A DNA stretch of 35,568 nt. Origin: Desulfobulbaceae bacterium (GTDB lineage: Bacteria; Desulfobacterota; Desulfobulbia; Desulfobulbales; Desulfobulbaceae). Of this stretch, positions 1 through 9,850 are shown in pieces (position 1 is the first letter of the stretch; each line of letters starts with the position of its first letter). The notes beneath the pieces are model-generated. The model did not search any database, had not been told where the DNA came from, and saw only the letters and a list, made by a program, of their open reading frames with translations. The position numbers were made by a program, and so were the translations under genes. The stretch lies in the NCBI GenBank assembly GCA_026987195.1, contig JALSNC010000178.1, positions 1 through 35,568 on the forward strand. Direction: 5' to 3'.

Positions 1-1626
1 ACCACCATCATCCTTCGCGACATTTCCGCCCTGGTCCGGGCCGAAGAACAGAAAAAGCTCGAGCAGGAGCGGCTCGACTCGGTCCTGCGCTCCATACCCG
101 AGGGAGTCTACATCGTCAACCAGCGCCACGAGATAGAGTATGCCAACCCGGTGCTGATCCGCGAATTCGGCCCAGTCAAGGGCCGCAAATGCTACCAGTA
201 CGTCCAGCAGCGCTCGACGCCCTGCCCCGAGTGCCGGAGCGAGAAGATCTTTGCGGGAGAAAACGACTGCCGCCGCGTCTACTGCACCACCTGCGACAAG
301 GAGTTCGAGATCCATGATTCACCACTGAAAAATACCCTTGGGTACCCGGTCAAGATGGTCTTTCTCCGGGACATCACGGCCCGGGTACGGATGGAGGAGG
401 ACCTGAAAAAGGCAAACAACCTCCTCAACTCCATTATCAACAACACATCGGCGGTTATCTCTGTCAAGGACATTGACGGCAGATACATGCTGGTCAACCG
501 GCAGTTCAGGAAACTCTTTACCAGCCGGGGACAGGAGGTGATCGGCCAGAGAGACCGTGATCTCTTTCCCCCGGAGACCGGGCGCCGCTTCCGGGAAAAC
601 GATCTCAGGGTTCTGGCCGAGGAGCGTATCCTCCGGTTCGAGGAACAGGTCTGCCAGAAAGATGGGGAACATACCTACCTGTCGATAAAATTCCCACTCG
701 CGAACGGCAATGGCTCCATCTACGCGGTGGCCGGCATATCGACCGACATCACCGAACAGATCCTTGCCCGACAGGCCCTGCAGGAGAAAAACGAGCAACT
801 CCACGCCCTGGTCAATGCCTCGCCGGATATCATCTGTTTCAAGGACAGTCGCGGCAGATGGCTGCTGGCCAACAACGCCATTCTGGAACTCTTTGAAATC
901 ACGGCCATCGACTACAGGGGCCTCACCGACAGCGACCTGGAGGAACAGAGTCCTTTCTACCGCAAGGCTTTCCAAAGCTGCAGAAAGACAGACGAAATCT
1001 GCTGGCAAAGCAAAAAGGTGTGCCGCAGCGACGAGATCATTCTCCGTTCGGACGGCAGCAGGAGGATTCTTGATGTCATCAAGGTGCCGCTCTTTCACCC
1101 GGACGGAGAACGTAAGGGGCTCGTGATCCTGGGCCGGGACGTCACTGAACGGGTCGAGGCGGAAGAGGCCCTGCGGGCAGAGATAAAAAACCGGGAAAAA
1201 ACCAACATCACCCTCAAGGTGCTCCTCGAACAGTATCAGTACATCGGCCGGGAGACGGAAAAGGAGATCTCTGAACAGATCAGGACCCTGATCTTTCCCT
1301 ATCTGGACCACCTGATCTCCATCACCGAAGAGCAGTCGGCCCGGGAGCTGCTGGGTATCATCTCCGCGAACCTTCAGCTTCTGGCCAGGGAACGGACCGA
1401 GAAACGGCCGGTAAGCGACAAGCGCCTGGGCCTTCTCACGCCCCGGGAAACACTGATTGTCAACCTGATTCAGCGGGGAAAGTCGTCCCGTGACATCGCA
1501 AGAATTCTCAACATTTCCAAACGGACGGTCGACGTGTACCGCCAGAACATCCGGAAGAAACTCGACCTGACCAACAACAGGATCAAGCTGGCCGACTATC
1601 TCCGTCTCCTCGGTCCCGCCCGGTAG
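1..1626 (+). CDS. Multi-PAS sensor with LuxR-type HTH output (5' truncated)
   Basis: The reading frame is open from the first base, so the gene begins before the window; 541 residues are visible. They start in the tail of a PAS/PAC unit (RDISALVRAEE), followed by three PAS domains at about visible residues 28-130, 138-255 and 262-390, a helical linker, and a C-terminal LuxR/GerE helix-turn-helix over the last 65 residues (LTPRETLIVNLIQRGKSSRDIA, quoted in part: LTPRETLIVNLI, SKRTVDVYRQNIRKKL). The first complete PAS carries a cysteine cluster (KCYQY, PCPEC, CTTC), which suggests a metal or redox ligand set, though this is inference. There is no membrane segment in the visible part. The protein is likely a cytoplasmic one-component regulator. 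It heads a run of tightly packed + strand signalling genes; the next ATG is 9 bases after its stop. Confidence 0.9.
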   Translation, partial: TTIILRDISALVRAEEQKKLEQERLDSVLRSIPEGVYIVNQRHEIEYANPVLIREFGPVKGRKCYQYVQQRSTPCPECRSEKIFAGENDCRRVYCTTCDKEFEIHDSPLKNTLGYPVKMVFLRDITARVRMEEDLKKANNLLNSIINNTSAVISVKDIDGRYMLVNRQFRKLFTSRGQEVIGQRDRDLFPPETGRRFRENDLRVLAEERILRFEEQVCQKDGEHTYLSIKFPLANGNGSIYAVAGISTDITEQILARQALQEKNEQLHALVNASPDIICFKDSRGRWLLANNAILELFEITAIDYRGLTDSDLEEQSPFYRKAFQSCRKTDEICWQSKKVCRSDEIILRSDGSRRILDVIKVPLFHPDGERKGLVILGRDVTERVEAEEALRAEIKNREKTNITLKVLLEQYQYIGRETEKEISEQIRTLIFPYLDHLISITEEQSARELLGIISANLQLLARERTEKRPVSDKRLGLLTPRETLIVNLIQRGKSSRDIARILNISKRTVDVYRQNIRKKLDLTNNRIKLADYLRLLGPAR

Positions 1627-1635
1627 AAAACAACG

Positions 1636-3330
1636 ATGCGCCACACTCCCTCCTGCAGACACAACACCTTCGCTACACTGGCGAATCTGCTCTTACCGGT
1701 CCTGCGTACACACTGGAAAGAGCGACTCGTGGACCTTTTCCAGCGCATAACCATTCCCCCAGGCAAGAGAAAAGGGACACCGAAGAAAAACCACCTGCTC
1801 TATCTCGAGTCCATCCTGGAGTCTTCGACCAATACCGCGATCGTGGCCACGGACCAGGTGCTGCGGATCAAGTACTTCAACGCCGAGGCCGCACGTCTCC
1901 TCGGCCTGCCGAAACAGCAGGCCATTGGCCGCTCTCTGGAAGAGATCCATGACAGGTTCGCCTCCCGCGGACGCGAGCTTCGGAAGGTCATCGACCGGTT
2001 GCGCAGCAGAGGACGCTATCACTTCGAAATGTGGCACATGGGACATTTCCTGGATATCCAGATTTCTGTCCTGCGGGACAGTGACCACTCCTTTGTCGGT
2101 CTTCTGCTCATGGGAAGGGACATCACCAGTCTGAAACAGGCGGAAGAAGAAAAGAAAAAAACGCTTCTCCGCCTGCAGCGGGCCGAAAAGATGGAGGCCA
2201 TCGGCCTGCTTGCCGGAGGAGTCGCCCATGATCTGAACAATATCCTCTCCGGTATCATCAACTATCCCGAGCTGCTGCTCGCCAGGCTGCCAGCGGACAG
2301 TGAACTCAGAAAACCGCTCCAGTCCATTCTCGCCGCAGGCCGGCGGGCTGCAGCGGTGGTCGATGATCTGCTGACCATGTCCAGGGGGGTGGCCATGAAC
2401 AAACAGAGAGTGTCTATCAATGACCTGGTCAGCGAATACCTGCACTCCCTGGAACGGCGGAAACTCTCTTCACTCTATCCGGATGTGCGCCTCAACTTTG
2501 ATCCGGATCCGAATCTGCGGCTCTGCCGATGCTCTCCCATTCACATCACCAAGGTGGTGATGAACCTGATCAGCAACGCCGTTGAGGCAACAGGTACAGA
2601 GGGGGAGGTTTCCATCCGCACGGCCAACGAATCTGCGACAGGGACCGACGCCGCCTCTGTCCTGCTCGAGGTTCGAGACACAGGCCCGGGAATATCCGCT
2701 GCAGACCGTGAAAAGATTTTTGAACCATTCTATTCGACCAAGACTTTGGGCCGCAGTGGCTCCGGCCTCGGACTGGCCGTGGTCTGGAATGCCGTCCACG
2801 CCCATGGCGGCACCATCACGGTGCAAAGCAGTGACCAGGGCAGTTCCTTTACGGTCCGACTGCCTGCCTGTCAAGAGGGCGACAATACAGAAACAGCGAC
2901 CTCCACCGAGGACAGGATCAGCCATCAGGGCAACGGATCAGTTCTGGTCGTTGATGACATTGCTCTGCAGAGGGAGATCGCCGGCGAGATGCTCGCCTAC
3001 CTTGGCTATGGCGTGACCGCTGTCAGTTCTGGTGAAGAAGCGGTGGAATACCTGCGCCACCATACGGCTGACGTGGTCCTGCTGGACATGGTCCTGGGGG
3101 GCATGGACGGAGCAGAGACATTTCGGGAGATCATCCGCATGCATCCGTCTCAGTTTGTCATTCTGGTCAGCGGTTTTTCGGAAAGCGATGAACTCGACAA
3201 GGCCCTGGCAGAGGGAGCGGCGGGATTTCTGAAAAAACCTTACAGCATGGTGGATCTTTCCCAGGCCCTCGCGCAAGGCCGGGCAGAGATCAGACAGGCA
3301 AAATACACAAGGGAGGAACAATGCACCTGA
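1636..3330 (+). CDS. PAS hybrid sensor histidine kinase with C-terminal receiver
   Basis: The 564-residue protein has a PAS domain (about 55-165), a HisKA dimerisation/phosphoacceptor domain with His198 in VAHDLNN, and a HATPase_c domain with N box [10 protein letters not shown]1 box DTGPGIS (Asp348) and G2 box GSGLGLAVV. It ends in a receiver domain with phosphoacceptor Asp484 (VVLLDMVL) and the conserved Lys in FLKKPYS. No transmembrane helix is seen, so it is probably cytosolic. The ATG at 1636 lacks a clear ribosome-binding site. An in-frame GTG at 1729 is preceded by GGAAAGAG six bases away and would give a protein 31 residues shorter, still with all domains; I regard it as a serious alternative. 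The 3' end overlaps the next gene by 10 bases, supporting co-transcription. Which response regulator it serves is not evident; the LuxR-type neighbour has no receiver domain in the visible part. Confidence 0.92.
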   Translation: MRHTPSCRHNTFATLANLLLPVLRTHWKERLVDLFQRITIPPGKRKGTPKKNHLLYLESILESSTNTAIVATDQVLRIKYFNAEAARLLGLPKQQAIGRSLEEIHDRFASRGRELRKVIDRLRSRGRYHFEMWHMGHFLDIQISVLRDSDHSFVGLLLMGRDITSLKQAEEEKKKTLLRLQRAEKMEAIGLLAGGVAHDLNNILSGIINYPELLLARLPADSELRKPLQSILAAGRRAAAVVDDLLTMSRGVAMNKQRVSINDLVSEYLHSLERRKLSSLYPDVRLNFDPDPNLRLCRCSPIHITKVVMNLISNAVEATGTEGEVSIRTANESATGTDAASVLLEVRDTGPGISAADREKIFEPFYSTKTLGRSGSGLGLAVVWNAVHAHGGTITVQSSDQGSSFTVRLPACQEGDNTETATSTEDRISHQGNGSVLVVDDIALQREIAGEMLAYLGYGVTAVSSGEEAVEYLRHHTADVVLLDMVLGGMDGAETFREIIRMHPSQFVILVSGFSESDELDKALAEGAAGFLKKPYSMVDLSQALAQGRAEIRQAKYTREEQCT

Positions 3331-5414
3331 TACAAGACATCAGGCTCACTCCGAAGCTGGTCATCGCCTTTCTGGTCGCCGGCATTGCCCCGGTCCTGCT
3401 CATTGGCTGGTCAGCCGGAAGCAAGGCTGGCAGGAGCATCCAGCATCAGGCGATTAACGAGTTGACAGCCATTGCTTCGCTTAAGAAACAAGGGATTGAA
3501 CAGTACTTCAATGACCGATTTCGGGATGCAGAGATCCTCTCAAAAAGCGCAGACGTCACACTCATCTTCCATGAGTTGAGGCGTTATCATACTGCAACCC
3601 ATGTCCGGCCGGATGGCCCCTACGATGTTTCCACCCCAGCCTATCGGCAAATATGGCAGGAAAAGAGTGGCGATCTTGCCAGCTATCTAAAAAAATATGG
3701 CTATTCGGATGTCCTCATAATCTGTGCCCGTCATGGTCATGTCATGTACACGGCAGCCAGGAAGAACGACTTGGGCACCAATCTGGCCCATGGTTCCTCC
3801 CGGAACGGTCCCTTGGCCAGGCTGTGGAACAAGGTTGTCAAGGAAAAGAAAACATCCTTTCTGGATTTCAGCCCTTATGCCCCTGCTGCCGGTGAACCGA
3901 GAGCCTTTATCGGCACACCGGTCCTCGACAGCCAGGGACAGATCCTGGCCGTCCTGGCTCTCCAGATTTCTCCGGACAGCATCAACGCCATGATGCAGAA
4001 ACGTGACGGCATGGGTGCGTCAGGAGAGACGTATCTCGTGGGGCCGGACAAAAAAATGCGTTCTGATTCGCGCCTGGATCCGCAGCAACATTCTGTTCGG
4101 GCCTCCCTTGCCGGCACAGTCCGGAACAACGGCGTGGACACCGGGCCGAGCCGCGCCGCTCTCAATGGTCTCAAGGGCACGGAAACCGCCAGAAGTTACA
4201 GGGGAGACATTGTCCTCAGCGCCTTTACTCCTGTACATATAGGAGATGTGACTTGGGCTCTGCTGGCCGAGATCGACGAAAACGAAATCAGGCAGCCGGT
4301 GCAGGCATTACACCGCTCCATTCTCATCGACGTTGCGGTCCTGGCAATGCTCCTGGTTTTGGGGGCTGTTATCCTGGCCCGGCATATCTCGAGGCCACTC
4401 ATACGTGGCGTTGCTTTCGCCAACCAGGTTGCAGCCGGCGACTTCACCTCCTCCCTGGATATCCGGCAGCACGACGAGGCCGGGCAATTGGCGGCAGCAA
4501 TGAACAAGATCGTTGGTGCCACCGGCAAAATGCTGTCGGAAATCAGCAACGGCATCGAGACACTGGCCTCGTCATCGACCGAACTCTCTGCCATCTCCGA
4601 ACAGGTGACGACCGGGGCAGGGCAAACAGCCGCCAAGGCAGAGTCGGTGGCCACGGCGGCCGAGGAGATGAGCACCAACATGACCAGCGTTGCTGCTACA
4701 GTGGAACAGGCTGCGGCCAACATCAGCATTGTTGCCACAACAACGGATGAACTCTCAGGCGCCATCAACGAGATATCCAGCAACACCGCCAAGGCCAGTG
4801 CCATAACCTCATCGGCGGTGACCGATGTGCGAACCACCTCGGAGAAGATCGGAGAACTGGGCCAGGCGGCTGATGAGATCGGCAAGGTGACGGAAACCAT
4901 CGCCGAGATATCGGACCAGACCAACCTGCTCGCCCTCAATGCCACTATCGAGGCTGCACGGGCCGGAGAGGCAGGAAAGGGATTTGGAGTCGTGGCCAAT
5001 GAAATCAAGGAACTGGCCAAACAGACCGTTGAAGCGACGGCAGAAATACGATCCCGGATAGAAAGCATCCAGGCTTCGAGCCAGGGCGCGGTTGTTCAGA
5101 TCAGCCGGATCTCAACCGTGATCAACGACATCAACGCTATAGTTGGCACCATTGCCGCCGCAGTGGAAGAACAGACCGCAACCACCGGAGAAATTGCCAC
5201 CAATATGAGCCAGGCCACTCAGGGCCTGCAGGAGGTCACGGAACATATCGCCCAGAGTTCAACGGTATCGGGCGAGATCGCCAGGGACATTGCCGAAGTG
5301 AGACAGGCTACAGGCGAAATGAACGATGCCAGCCTCCAGGTCATGGACAGTGTCCGGGCCCTGTCAGAACTTGCCGAACAGCTCCGCGCCATGACAGCCA
5401 GGTTTACAGTCTGA
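3321..5414 (+). CDS. Methyl-accepting chemotaxis protein, periplasmic Cache-type sensor
   Basis: The 697-residue chemoreceptor has an N-terminal transmembrane helix (about residues 14-34) and a large extracytoplasmic sensor (about 35-330). The sensor ends in a double-Cache-like strand pattern ([14 protein letters not shown], then WALLAEIDE). A second transmembrane helix follows (about 333-355), then HAMP (about 356-408) and a long helical signalling domain. The highly conserved hairpin tip is clear ([20 protein letters not shown], then [15 protein letters not shown]). No C-terminal NWETF-type pentapeptide for CheR/CheB docking is present. The start is well supported by GGGAGGAAC just upstream of the ATG, which overlaps the histidine kinase gene by 10 bases. 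No che genes lie in the window, so the receptor must feed a chemosensory array encoded elsewhere. Ligand unknown. Confidence 0.95.
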   Translation: MHLIQDIRLTPKLVIAFLVAGIAPVLLIGWSAGSKAGRSIQHQAINELTAIASLKKQGIEQYFNDRFRDAEILSKSADVTLIFHELRRYHTATHVRPDGPYDVSTPAYRQIWQEKSGDLASYLKKYGYSDVLIICARHGHVMYTAARKNDLGTNLAHGSSRNGPLARLWNKVVKEKKTSFLDFSPYAPAAGEPRAFIGTPVLDSQGQILAVLALQISPDSINAMMQKRDGMGASGETYLVGPDKKMRSDSRLDPQQHSVRASLAGTVRNNGVDTGPSRAALNGLKGTETARSYRGDIVLSAFTPVHIGDVTWALLAEIDENEIRQPVQALHRSILIDVAVLAMLLVLGAVILARHISRPLIRGVAFANQVAAGDFTSSLDIRQHDEAGQLAAAMNKIVGATGKMLSEISNGIETLASSSTELSAISEQVTTGAGQTAAKAESVATAAEEMSTNMTSVAATVEQAAANISIVATTTDELSGAINEISSNTAKASAITSSAVTDVRTTSEKIGELGQAADEIGKVTETIAEISDQTNLLALNATIEAARAGEAGKGFGVVANEIKELAKQTVEATAEIRSRIESIQASSQGAVVQISRISTVINDINAIVGTIAAAVEEQTATTGEIATNMSQATQGLQEVTEHIAQSSTVSGEIARDIAEVRQATGEMNDASLQVMDSVRALSELAEQLRAMTARFTV

Positions 5415-5447
5415 TACACCTCCATACATCAACCAACCGCAGCAGAT

Positions 5448-8408
5448 ATGACCAGCAACCATCCTATCTCGGAGTTGCGGGACAGCGAACTTCGCTTCCG
5501 CATCATTGCCGATTTTTCCTTTGACTGGGAAACCTGGATCCTGCCCGATGGCAGCCCGGCCTATATTTCACCGGCATGCGAACGGATCACCGGCTACAGC
5601 CGGGAGGAACTGCTTGCCCGGCCGGAGCTCCTGTTCGAAATCGTCCACCCTGATGACAGGGAGAAGCTCCTGGATCACCACTGCCGGCATCTTGACCGCC
5701 TGGGACAGGAATCGGAGCTGGAATTCCGCATTGTCACCAGGCAGGGCGAGGTACGCTGGATCTGGCACCAGTGCCAGCCGATTGTTGCTGATGACGGCCG
5801 CTGGCTCGGCCGAAGAGCAACCAATCGGGATATCACCCGCCTCAGGAAAACGGAAAGGGCATTGCGCCAGGAGCAGCGCCTTTTCAATGCCGGTCCGACC
5901 GTAGTCTTCAGGTGGAAGGCCACCCGTGGATGGCCCGTGGAATACGTGTCAGCCAACGTTGAGACGATCTTCGGTTATGCGGCCGCAGACCTCCTGGAAA
6001 ATCGTATTGCCTATGCGGATATCATCCACCCCGACGACCTGGAGAGGGTATCAGCGGAGGTACGTGCCCACTGCAACCCGGAGGCGGATCGGTTTGTCCA
6101 GCAATACCGGCTGATCCATGGTGACGGCAGAACGTGCTGGGTTCACGACACCACCAGGATCCTCCGTGATGACCAGGGCCGGATCACCCACTACCATGGC
6201 TACCTCGTGGACATAAGCCGCCAGAAAGAACACGAGGAGGCCCTGCGCCTGGTCGAAAAACAACTCGAAAATGCTCAGAAGATCGCAAAGGTCGGCTACT
6301 GGCAGTGGGACAGCCGGTCCAGGAGGTTCAATATCTCTGAGGCAGTCTACTCCGTTCTCGGCCTGGACCCGGTGACCTTTGTTCCCAGCCGCAGCGCCAT
6401 CCTCCACCTGGTGCACCCGGAAGACCGGCGCCAGGTGGCATCCTTCTTTGCAGATATGGAGCATCATGCAGGAGGGGACAGCATCGAATTCCGGGTGCGA
6501 AAAGACGGAGCAGACCACTTCCTCTGCCTGCGGGTCGAGTATGAAGACGCCGTGGACGATGAGGGGCGTTCCATCGGCAAGCACGGCAGCTTCCAGGACA
6601 TCAGCGCCATCAGAAAGACGCAGTCGCAGCTCGTGCTCTTTGACAAGATCTTCACCAATACCATCGAGGGTATCGTGGTGACCGATGCCGAGGGGATCAT
6701 CCGGGAAATGAACCCGGCCGGGCAGCGGATAACCGGCTACGCAGCGTCAGAGGTTATCGGCAAGGACACCTCCGTCTTCAAGTCAGACCGCCATCCTCAA
6801 GGATTCTACGAGTCGATGTGGGATGCGGTACGGGAAAAGGGATTCTGGCAGGGCGAGATATGGAGCCGTCGCAAGAACGGCGAGATCTATCCTGTGCAGA
6901 TGCAGCTTACCTCGCTGGGCGACAGCAACGGCCGCCTGAGCAGCGTGATCTTTGTCTTCCATGACATGACCGAGATCAGGAGCCAGGAAAAGGAGCTGCA
7001 GTTCCAGACCTACCACGACGCCCTCACCGGGTTGCCCAACCGGGTCCTGCTCCTGGACCGGCTCAAAGTGGCCCTGCGCAATGCCAGGCAGCTGGGCAGG
7101 AAGCTGGCCCTGATCATGCTGGACCTTGACGACTTCAAAGAGATCAATGATGCCCTGGGGCATACTGTCGGTGACCTCCTCCTGCAGCAGGCTGCCATGC
7201 GTATCAGGAAGTGCGTGCGTGAAAATGACACCGTGGCTCGCCAGGGAAGCGATGATTTCATCATTCTTCTCGAAAACATCACTGATGTGCAGACCGCGGC
7301 CGACACGGCCCAGCGACTGAGCGAGAGTTTTCAGCCGCCCTTCGCCATCGAGGGCAGGCAGCTCTTCATTACCATCAGCGCCGGTGTCGCCGTGGCACCA
7401 GATGACGGGGAGGACGAGGAAACGCTGATCGGCAATGCCGATCTGGCCATGTACCGGGCCAAGGAAGAGGGCAAGAACACCTACCGTCTCTTCACCACCG
7501 AGCTCAACGAAAAGATCACCCGCCGTTTCTCCCTGAGCACCCGATTGCGGCACGCCCTGGACAATGACGAATTCCTGGTCTACTACCAGCCCAAGGTGGA
7601 CCTGATCAGGCGGAGGATCGTCGGCCTGGAGGCTCTGGTCCGCTGGGAGCCGGAACCGGGTGAGGTCATATCGCCGGCAGAATTCATTCCCCTGGCCGAA
7701 GAGACCGGCCTCATCATTCCCCTGGCCATGCGTGTTCTGGTCGATGCCTGCCGGCAGACGGTCCGCTGGCGCAACATGGGCTTTGACCTCACGGTCTCGG
7801 TCAACCTCTCGGCACGACAGTTCACCCAGGAGAATTTCCTCTCCTCGGTGGGAGAGGCCCTTCTAGCCAGTGGTCTGCCCGCCGGTGCCCTGGAACTGGA
7901 GATCACCGAGACCCTGATGATGGAGCGGGAGGACCTGGCCATCGGCCTGCTGTGGGAGCTGAAGAAGATGGGCATCACCATCTCGGTTGACGACTTCGGG
8001 ACCGGTTATTCGTCCCTGGCCTATCTCAAACAGCTCCCCATCGACATCCTTAAGATCGACCGCTCTTTTGTCCGCAACCTGCCTGAAGACGAGGATGACA
8101 CCGTCCTTGCCGCCACCATCATCAACATGGCGGCCAGTCTTGGCCTGGGTGTGATCGCGGAAGGGGTCGAGACCCAGGAGCAGGCCCACTTCATGTGTGA
8201 GCACGGCTGCCGCCTGATCCAGGGTTTTCTGGTCAGTCCGCCTGTACCGGCCGGCCGGATGACCGACCTGCTGCGGTTACCCGCGGAAAAGATACTCAAA
8301 GGATTTTCCTGCAAAGATCCCGCCTGCGTCCGAACGGCTCAAAGATCCCGGAAAAAGGCGGAGCGACCCATTGCACTTTCCACACATCAGAAAAGGGAGA
8401 ACCAATGA
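5448..8408 (+). CDS. PAS(x4)-GGDEF-EAL cyclic-di-GMP protein, probable phosphodiesterase
   Basis: The 986-residue soluble protein has four PAS/PAC units (about 10-135, 140-270, 275-400, 405-520), a GGDEF domain (about 525-690) and an EAL domain (about 700-950). The GGDEF signature is degenerate: residues 600-604 read GSDDF instead of GGDEF. The upstream inhibitory-site motif RxxD (REND) is kept five residues before it. The EAL domain looks catalytic: EAL at 728-730, NLSARQF, the ExTE-type ITETLMM, DDFGTGYSSL, KIDRSFV and EGVET are all present. The family rule would make this mainly a c-di-GMP phosphodiesterase, with the degenerate GGDEF acting as a binding or allosteric module; that is inference. 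The start has no strong ribosome-binding site, but the next upstream stop leaves little choice. Its stop overlaps the next start as ATGA. Confidence 0.95.
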   Translation: MTSNHPISELRDSELRFRIIADFSFDWETWILPDGSPAYISPACERITGYSREELLARPELLFEIVHPDDREKLLDHHCRHLDRLGQESELEFRIVTRQGEVRWIWHQCQPIVADDGRWLGRRATNRDITRLRKTERALRQEQRLFNAGPTVVFRWKATRGWPVEYVSANVETIFGYAAADLLENRIAYADIIHPDDLERVSAEVRAHCNPEADRFVQQYRLIHGDGRTCWVHDTTRILRDDQGRITHYHGYLVDISRQKEHEEALRLVEKQLENAQKIAKVGYWQWDSRSRRFNISEAVYSVLGLDPVTFVPSRSAILHLVHPEDRRQVASFFADMEHHAGGDSIEFRVRKDGADHFLCLRVEYEDAVDDEGRSIGKHGSFQDISAIRKTQSQLVLFDKIFTNTIEGIVVTDAEGIIREMNPAGQRITGYAASEVIGKDTSVFKSDRHPQGFYESMWDAVREKGFWQGEIWSRRKNGEIYPVQMQLTSLGDSNGRLSSVIFVFHDMTEIRSQEKELQFQTYHDALTGLPNRVLLLDRLKVALRNARQLGRKLALIMLDLDDFKEINDALGHTVGDLLLQQAAMRIRKCVRENDTVARQGSDDFIILLENITDVQTAADTAQRLSESFQPPFAIEGRQLFITISAGVAVAPDDGEDEETLIGNADLAMYRAKEEGKNTYRLFTTELNEKITRRFSLSTRLRHALDNDEFLVYYQPKVDLIRRRIVGLEALVRWEPEPGEVISPAEFIPLAEETGLIIPLAMRVLVDACRQTVRWRNMGFDLTVSVNLSARQFTQENFLSSVGEALLASGLPAGALELEITETLMMEREDLAIGLLWELKKMGITISVDDFGTGYSSLAYLKQLPIDILKIDRSFVRNLPEDEDDTVLAATIINMAASLGLGVIAEGVETQEQAHFMCEHGCRLIQGFLVSPPVPAGRMTDLLRLPAEKILKGFSCKDPACVRTAQRSRKKAERPIALSTHQKRENQ

Positions 8409-8782
8409 AACCCTGGAAAACCAGAGAGCAGGGAGAAGAGGAACACAGGCGGCTGAAAACCCTGTTCAAGGAAGACAGGCTCGCCTTTGAACGGGAACGG
8501 CGACGCCTGATCAGCGAGACCATTGCCAGTTATGATGACCCGCGTATACGGGAATCGCTGCAGCGGCAGCAGCAGCAGCTGGACAGGGTCCTCCGGCATG
8601 CCGGATCGGCCGAGAACCGGTTTTCCCTGATCCGGGCCATGTTCTGGGACCAGATCGTCAACCGCTTCATCCCTGCAACCCGGGGGGCGGGTGACAATCT
8701 CCGGCCTGACAGGGAAAAAAAGGAGAATGTGCCGCCAGGCCCGCACCTCACCCTGGTGCGCCGGAACGAATCGGACCGGTAG
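8405..8782 (+). CDS. Small DUF3135-like protein
   Basis: The 125-residue, highly charged protein has no signal peptide, membrane helix or cysteine. The N-terminal two thirds are predicted alpha-helical, with a run of Arg/Glu and a QRQQQQLDRVL segment, followed by FSLIRAMFWDQI. This spacing (LFKEDRLAFERERRRLI, then the late MFWD motif) resembles the DUF3135 family as I remember it; a profile search is needed to confirm. Function is unknown. It is translationally coupled to the GGDEF-EAL gene through an ATGA overlap, with AAAGGGAGAACC as the ribosome-binding region, which supports it being real and in the signalling operon. The C-terminal 30 residues look disordered. Confidence 0.75.
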   Translation: MKPWKTREQGEEEHRRLKTLFKEDRLAFERERRRLISETIASYDDPRIRESLQRQQQQLDRVLRHAGSAENRFSLIRAMFWDQIVNRFIPATRGAGDNLRPDREKKENVPPGPHLTLVRRNESDR

Positions 8783-8950
8783 ATGACATGTGGCCCGGCC
8801 GGACACAACAGCTCACCCGGTCTTCGCCCCCCTGTTTTTTTACCTAAATCCCGGCACTGTTCGTACACCGAGAATGTCGAGACAGGTGAATATGCAAGGA
8901 AGCGGGCCATTATGCGCCGCAAATGGCTCCGGGCGGCCTGGAATTCAGTT

Positions 8951-8998
8951 GTAAGCGCTCACAGGGACCGCACGGTTGGTTATCCCGCAAGGGGTTAC
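8951..8998 (+). repeat. Family A repeat, copy A4 (internal deletion derivative)
   Basis: The first 25 bases (GTAAGCGCTCACAGG, then GACCGCACGG) match the left end of the full-length family A copies. The next 23 bases (GGTTATCCCGCAAGGGGTTAC region) match their extreme right tail. The roughly 150 bases between are missing. It sits in the 218-bp spacer between the convergent DUF3135-like gene and nadC and ends two bases before the nadC stop codon. The rest of that spacer (8783-8950) shows nothing I can name. Confidence 0.75.
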
Positions 8999-9000
8999 AT

Positions 9001-9846
9001 TCAGTGCATCCAGTCCAGGCCGATATCGCAGGCGGGGGCGGAATGGGTGAGCCGGCCGACGGAGATGATATCGACCCCGGTCTCGGCGATCTGCCGTACC
9101 GTGTCCAGGCTGATCCCGCCCGAAGCCTCGAGCAGGGCGCGGCCAGCCGTCATCTCCACGGCCCGGCGCATGGTGGCAACATCCATGTTGTCCAGCAGGA
9201 GCACCTGGACCCCGCAGTCGAGGCATTCCCGCACCTGCTCCAGGGTGTCGCACTCCACCTCCACGGCCATGGTATGGGGCACCCGGGTGCGGACACGGCG
9301 CAGGGCCTCGCTGATGGAACCGCAGGCGGCGATGTGATTGTCCTTGATGAGCACCCCATCGGCCAGGCTGTAGCGATGGTTGGCACCGCCGCCGGCCCTG
9401 ACCGCGTACTTTTCCAGCATCCGCAGGCCGGGAGTGGTCTTGCGGGTATCGACGATCCGCACCTCCAGATCCTGCACCCGTTCCACGAAGCGGCGCGTCA
9501 GGGTGGCGATGCCACACAGCCGCTGCACCAGGTTCAGGGCCACCCGTTCGCCGCGGAGCAGGGTACGGACCGGACCGTTGATGGTCATCAGCACCTCGCC
9601 CTTTTTCTTCTCTTCGCCATCAGCGGCCATCTGGCCGAAGGTGATGGTGCCGCCCCCGAGCAGACAGAAGACACGGGCCGCCACCCGCTCCATGCCGGCC
9701 GCCACCAGGTCCTGGCGGGCGACCATGGTGGCGAGAGCGGTCTGTTCGTTGTCGAAAAGGGCCTCGGTGGTGATGTCGCCGTGTTCCAGGTCCTCCCGCA
9801 GGAACCGGCGCAGTTGTCCGTCGAGGAGAAAGGTATCGAGTTCCAT
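9001..9846 (-). CDS. nadC: Nicotinate-nucleotide pyrophosphorylase (carboxylating), quinolinate phosphoribosyltransferase
   Basis: The 281-residue protein has the usual length and landmarks of the NadC family. It converts quinolinate and PRPP to nicotinate mononucleotide, CO2 and pyrophosphate in de novo NAD synthesis, in the cytosol. Recognisable motifs are EDLEHGDITT near the N-terminus, LNLVQRLCGIAT, VDTRKTTPGLR, EKYAVRAGGGANHR, LIKDNHI, VEVECDTLEQV, LLLDNM and LEASGGI, carrying the basic residues that bind quinolinate and PRPP phosphates. The ATG lies 4 bases after the valS stop, so the two are almost certainly co-transcribed. nadA and nadB are not in the window. The stop codon is two bases from a family A repeat remnant. 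Confidence 0.97.
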   Translation of the reverse strand: MELDTFLLDGQLRRFLREDLEHGDITTEALFDNEQTALATMVARQDLVAAGMERVAARVFCLLGGGTITFGQMAADGEEKKKGEVLMTINGPVRTLLRGERVALNLVQRLCGIATLTRRFVERVQDLEVRIVDTRKTTPGLRMLEKYAVRAGGGANHRYSLADGVLIKDNHIAACGSISEALRRVRTRVPHTMAVEVECDTLEQVRECLDCGVQVLLLDNMDVATMRRAVEMTAGRALLEASGGISLDTVRQIAETGVDIISVGRLTHSAPACDIGLDWMH

Positions 9847-9850
9847 GATC

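Noticed and set aside
8821-8841. Possible terminator AACAG...CTGTTTTTTT after the DUF3135-like gene
   Set aside because: The stem is only 5-6 bp with a long loop; too weak to list as a terminator.
8783-9337. 184-codon frame on the plus strand opposite nadC
   Set aside because: It crosses repeat A4 and lies antisense to nadC; no homology features.
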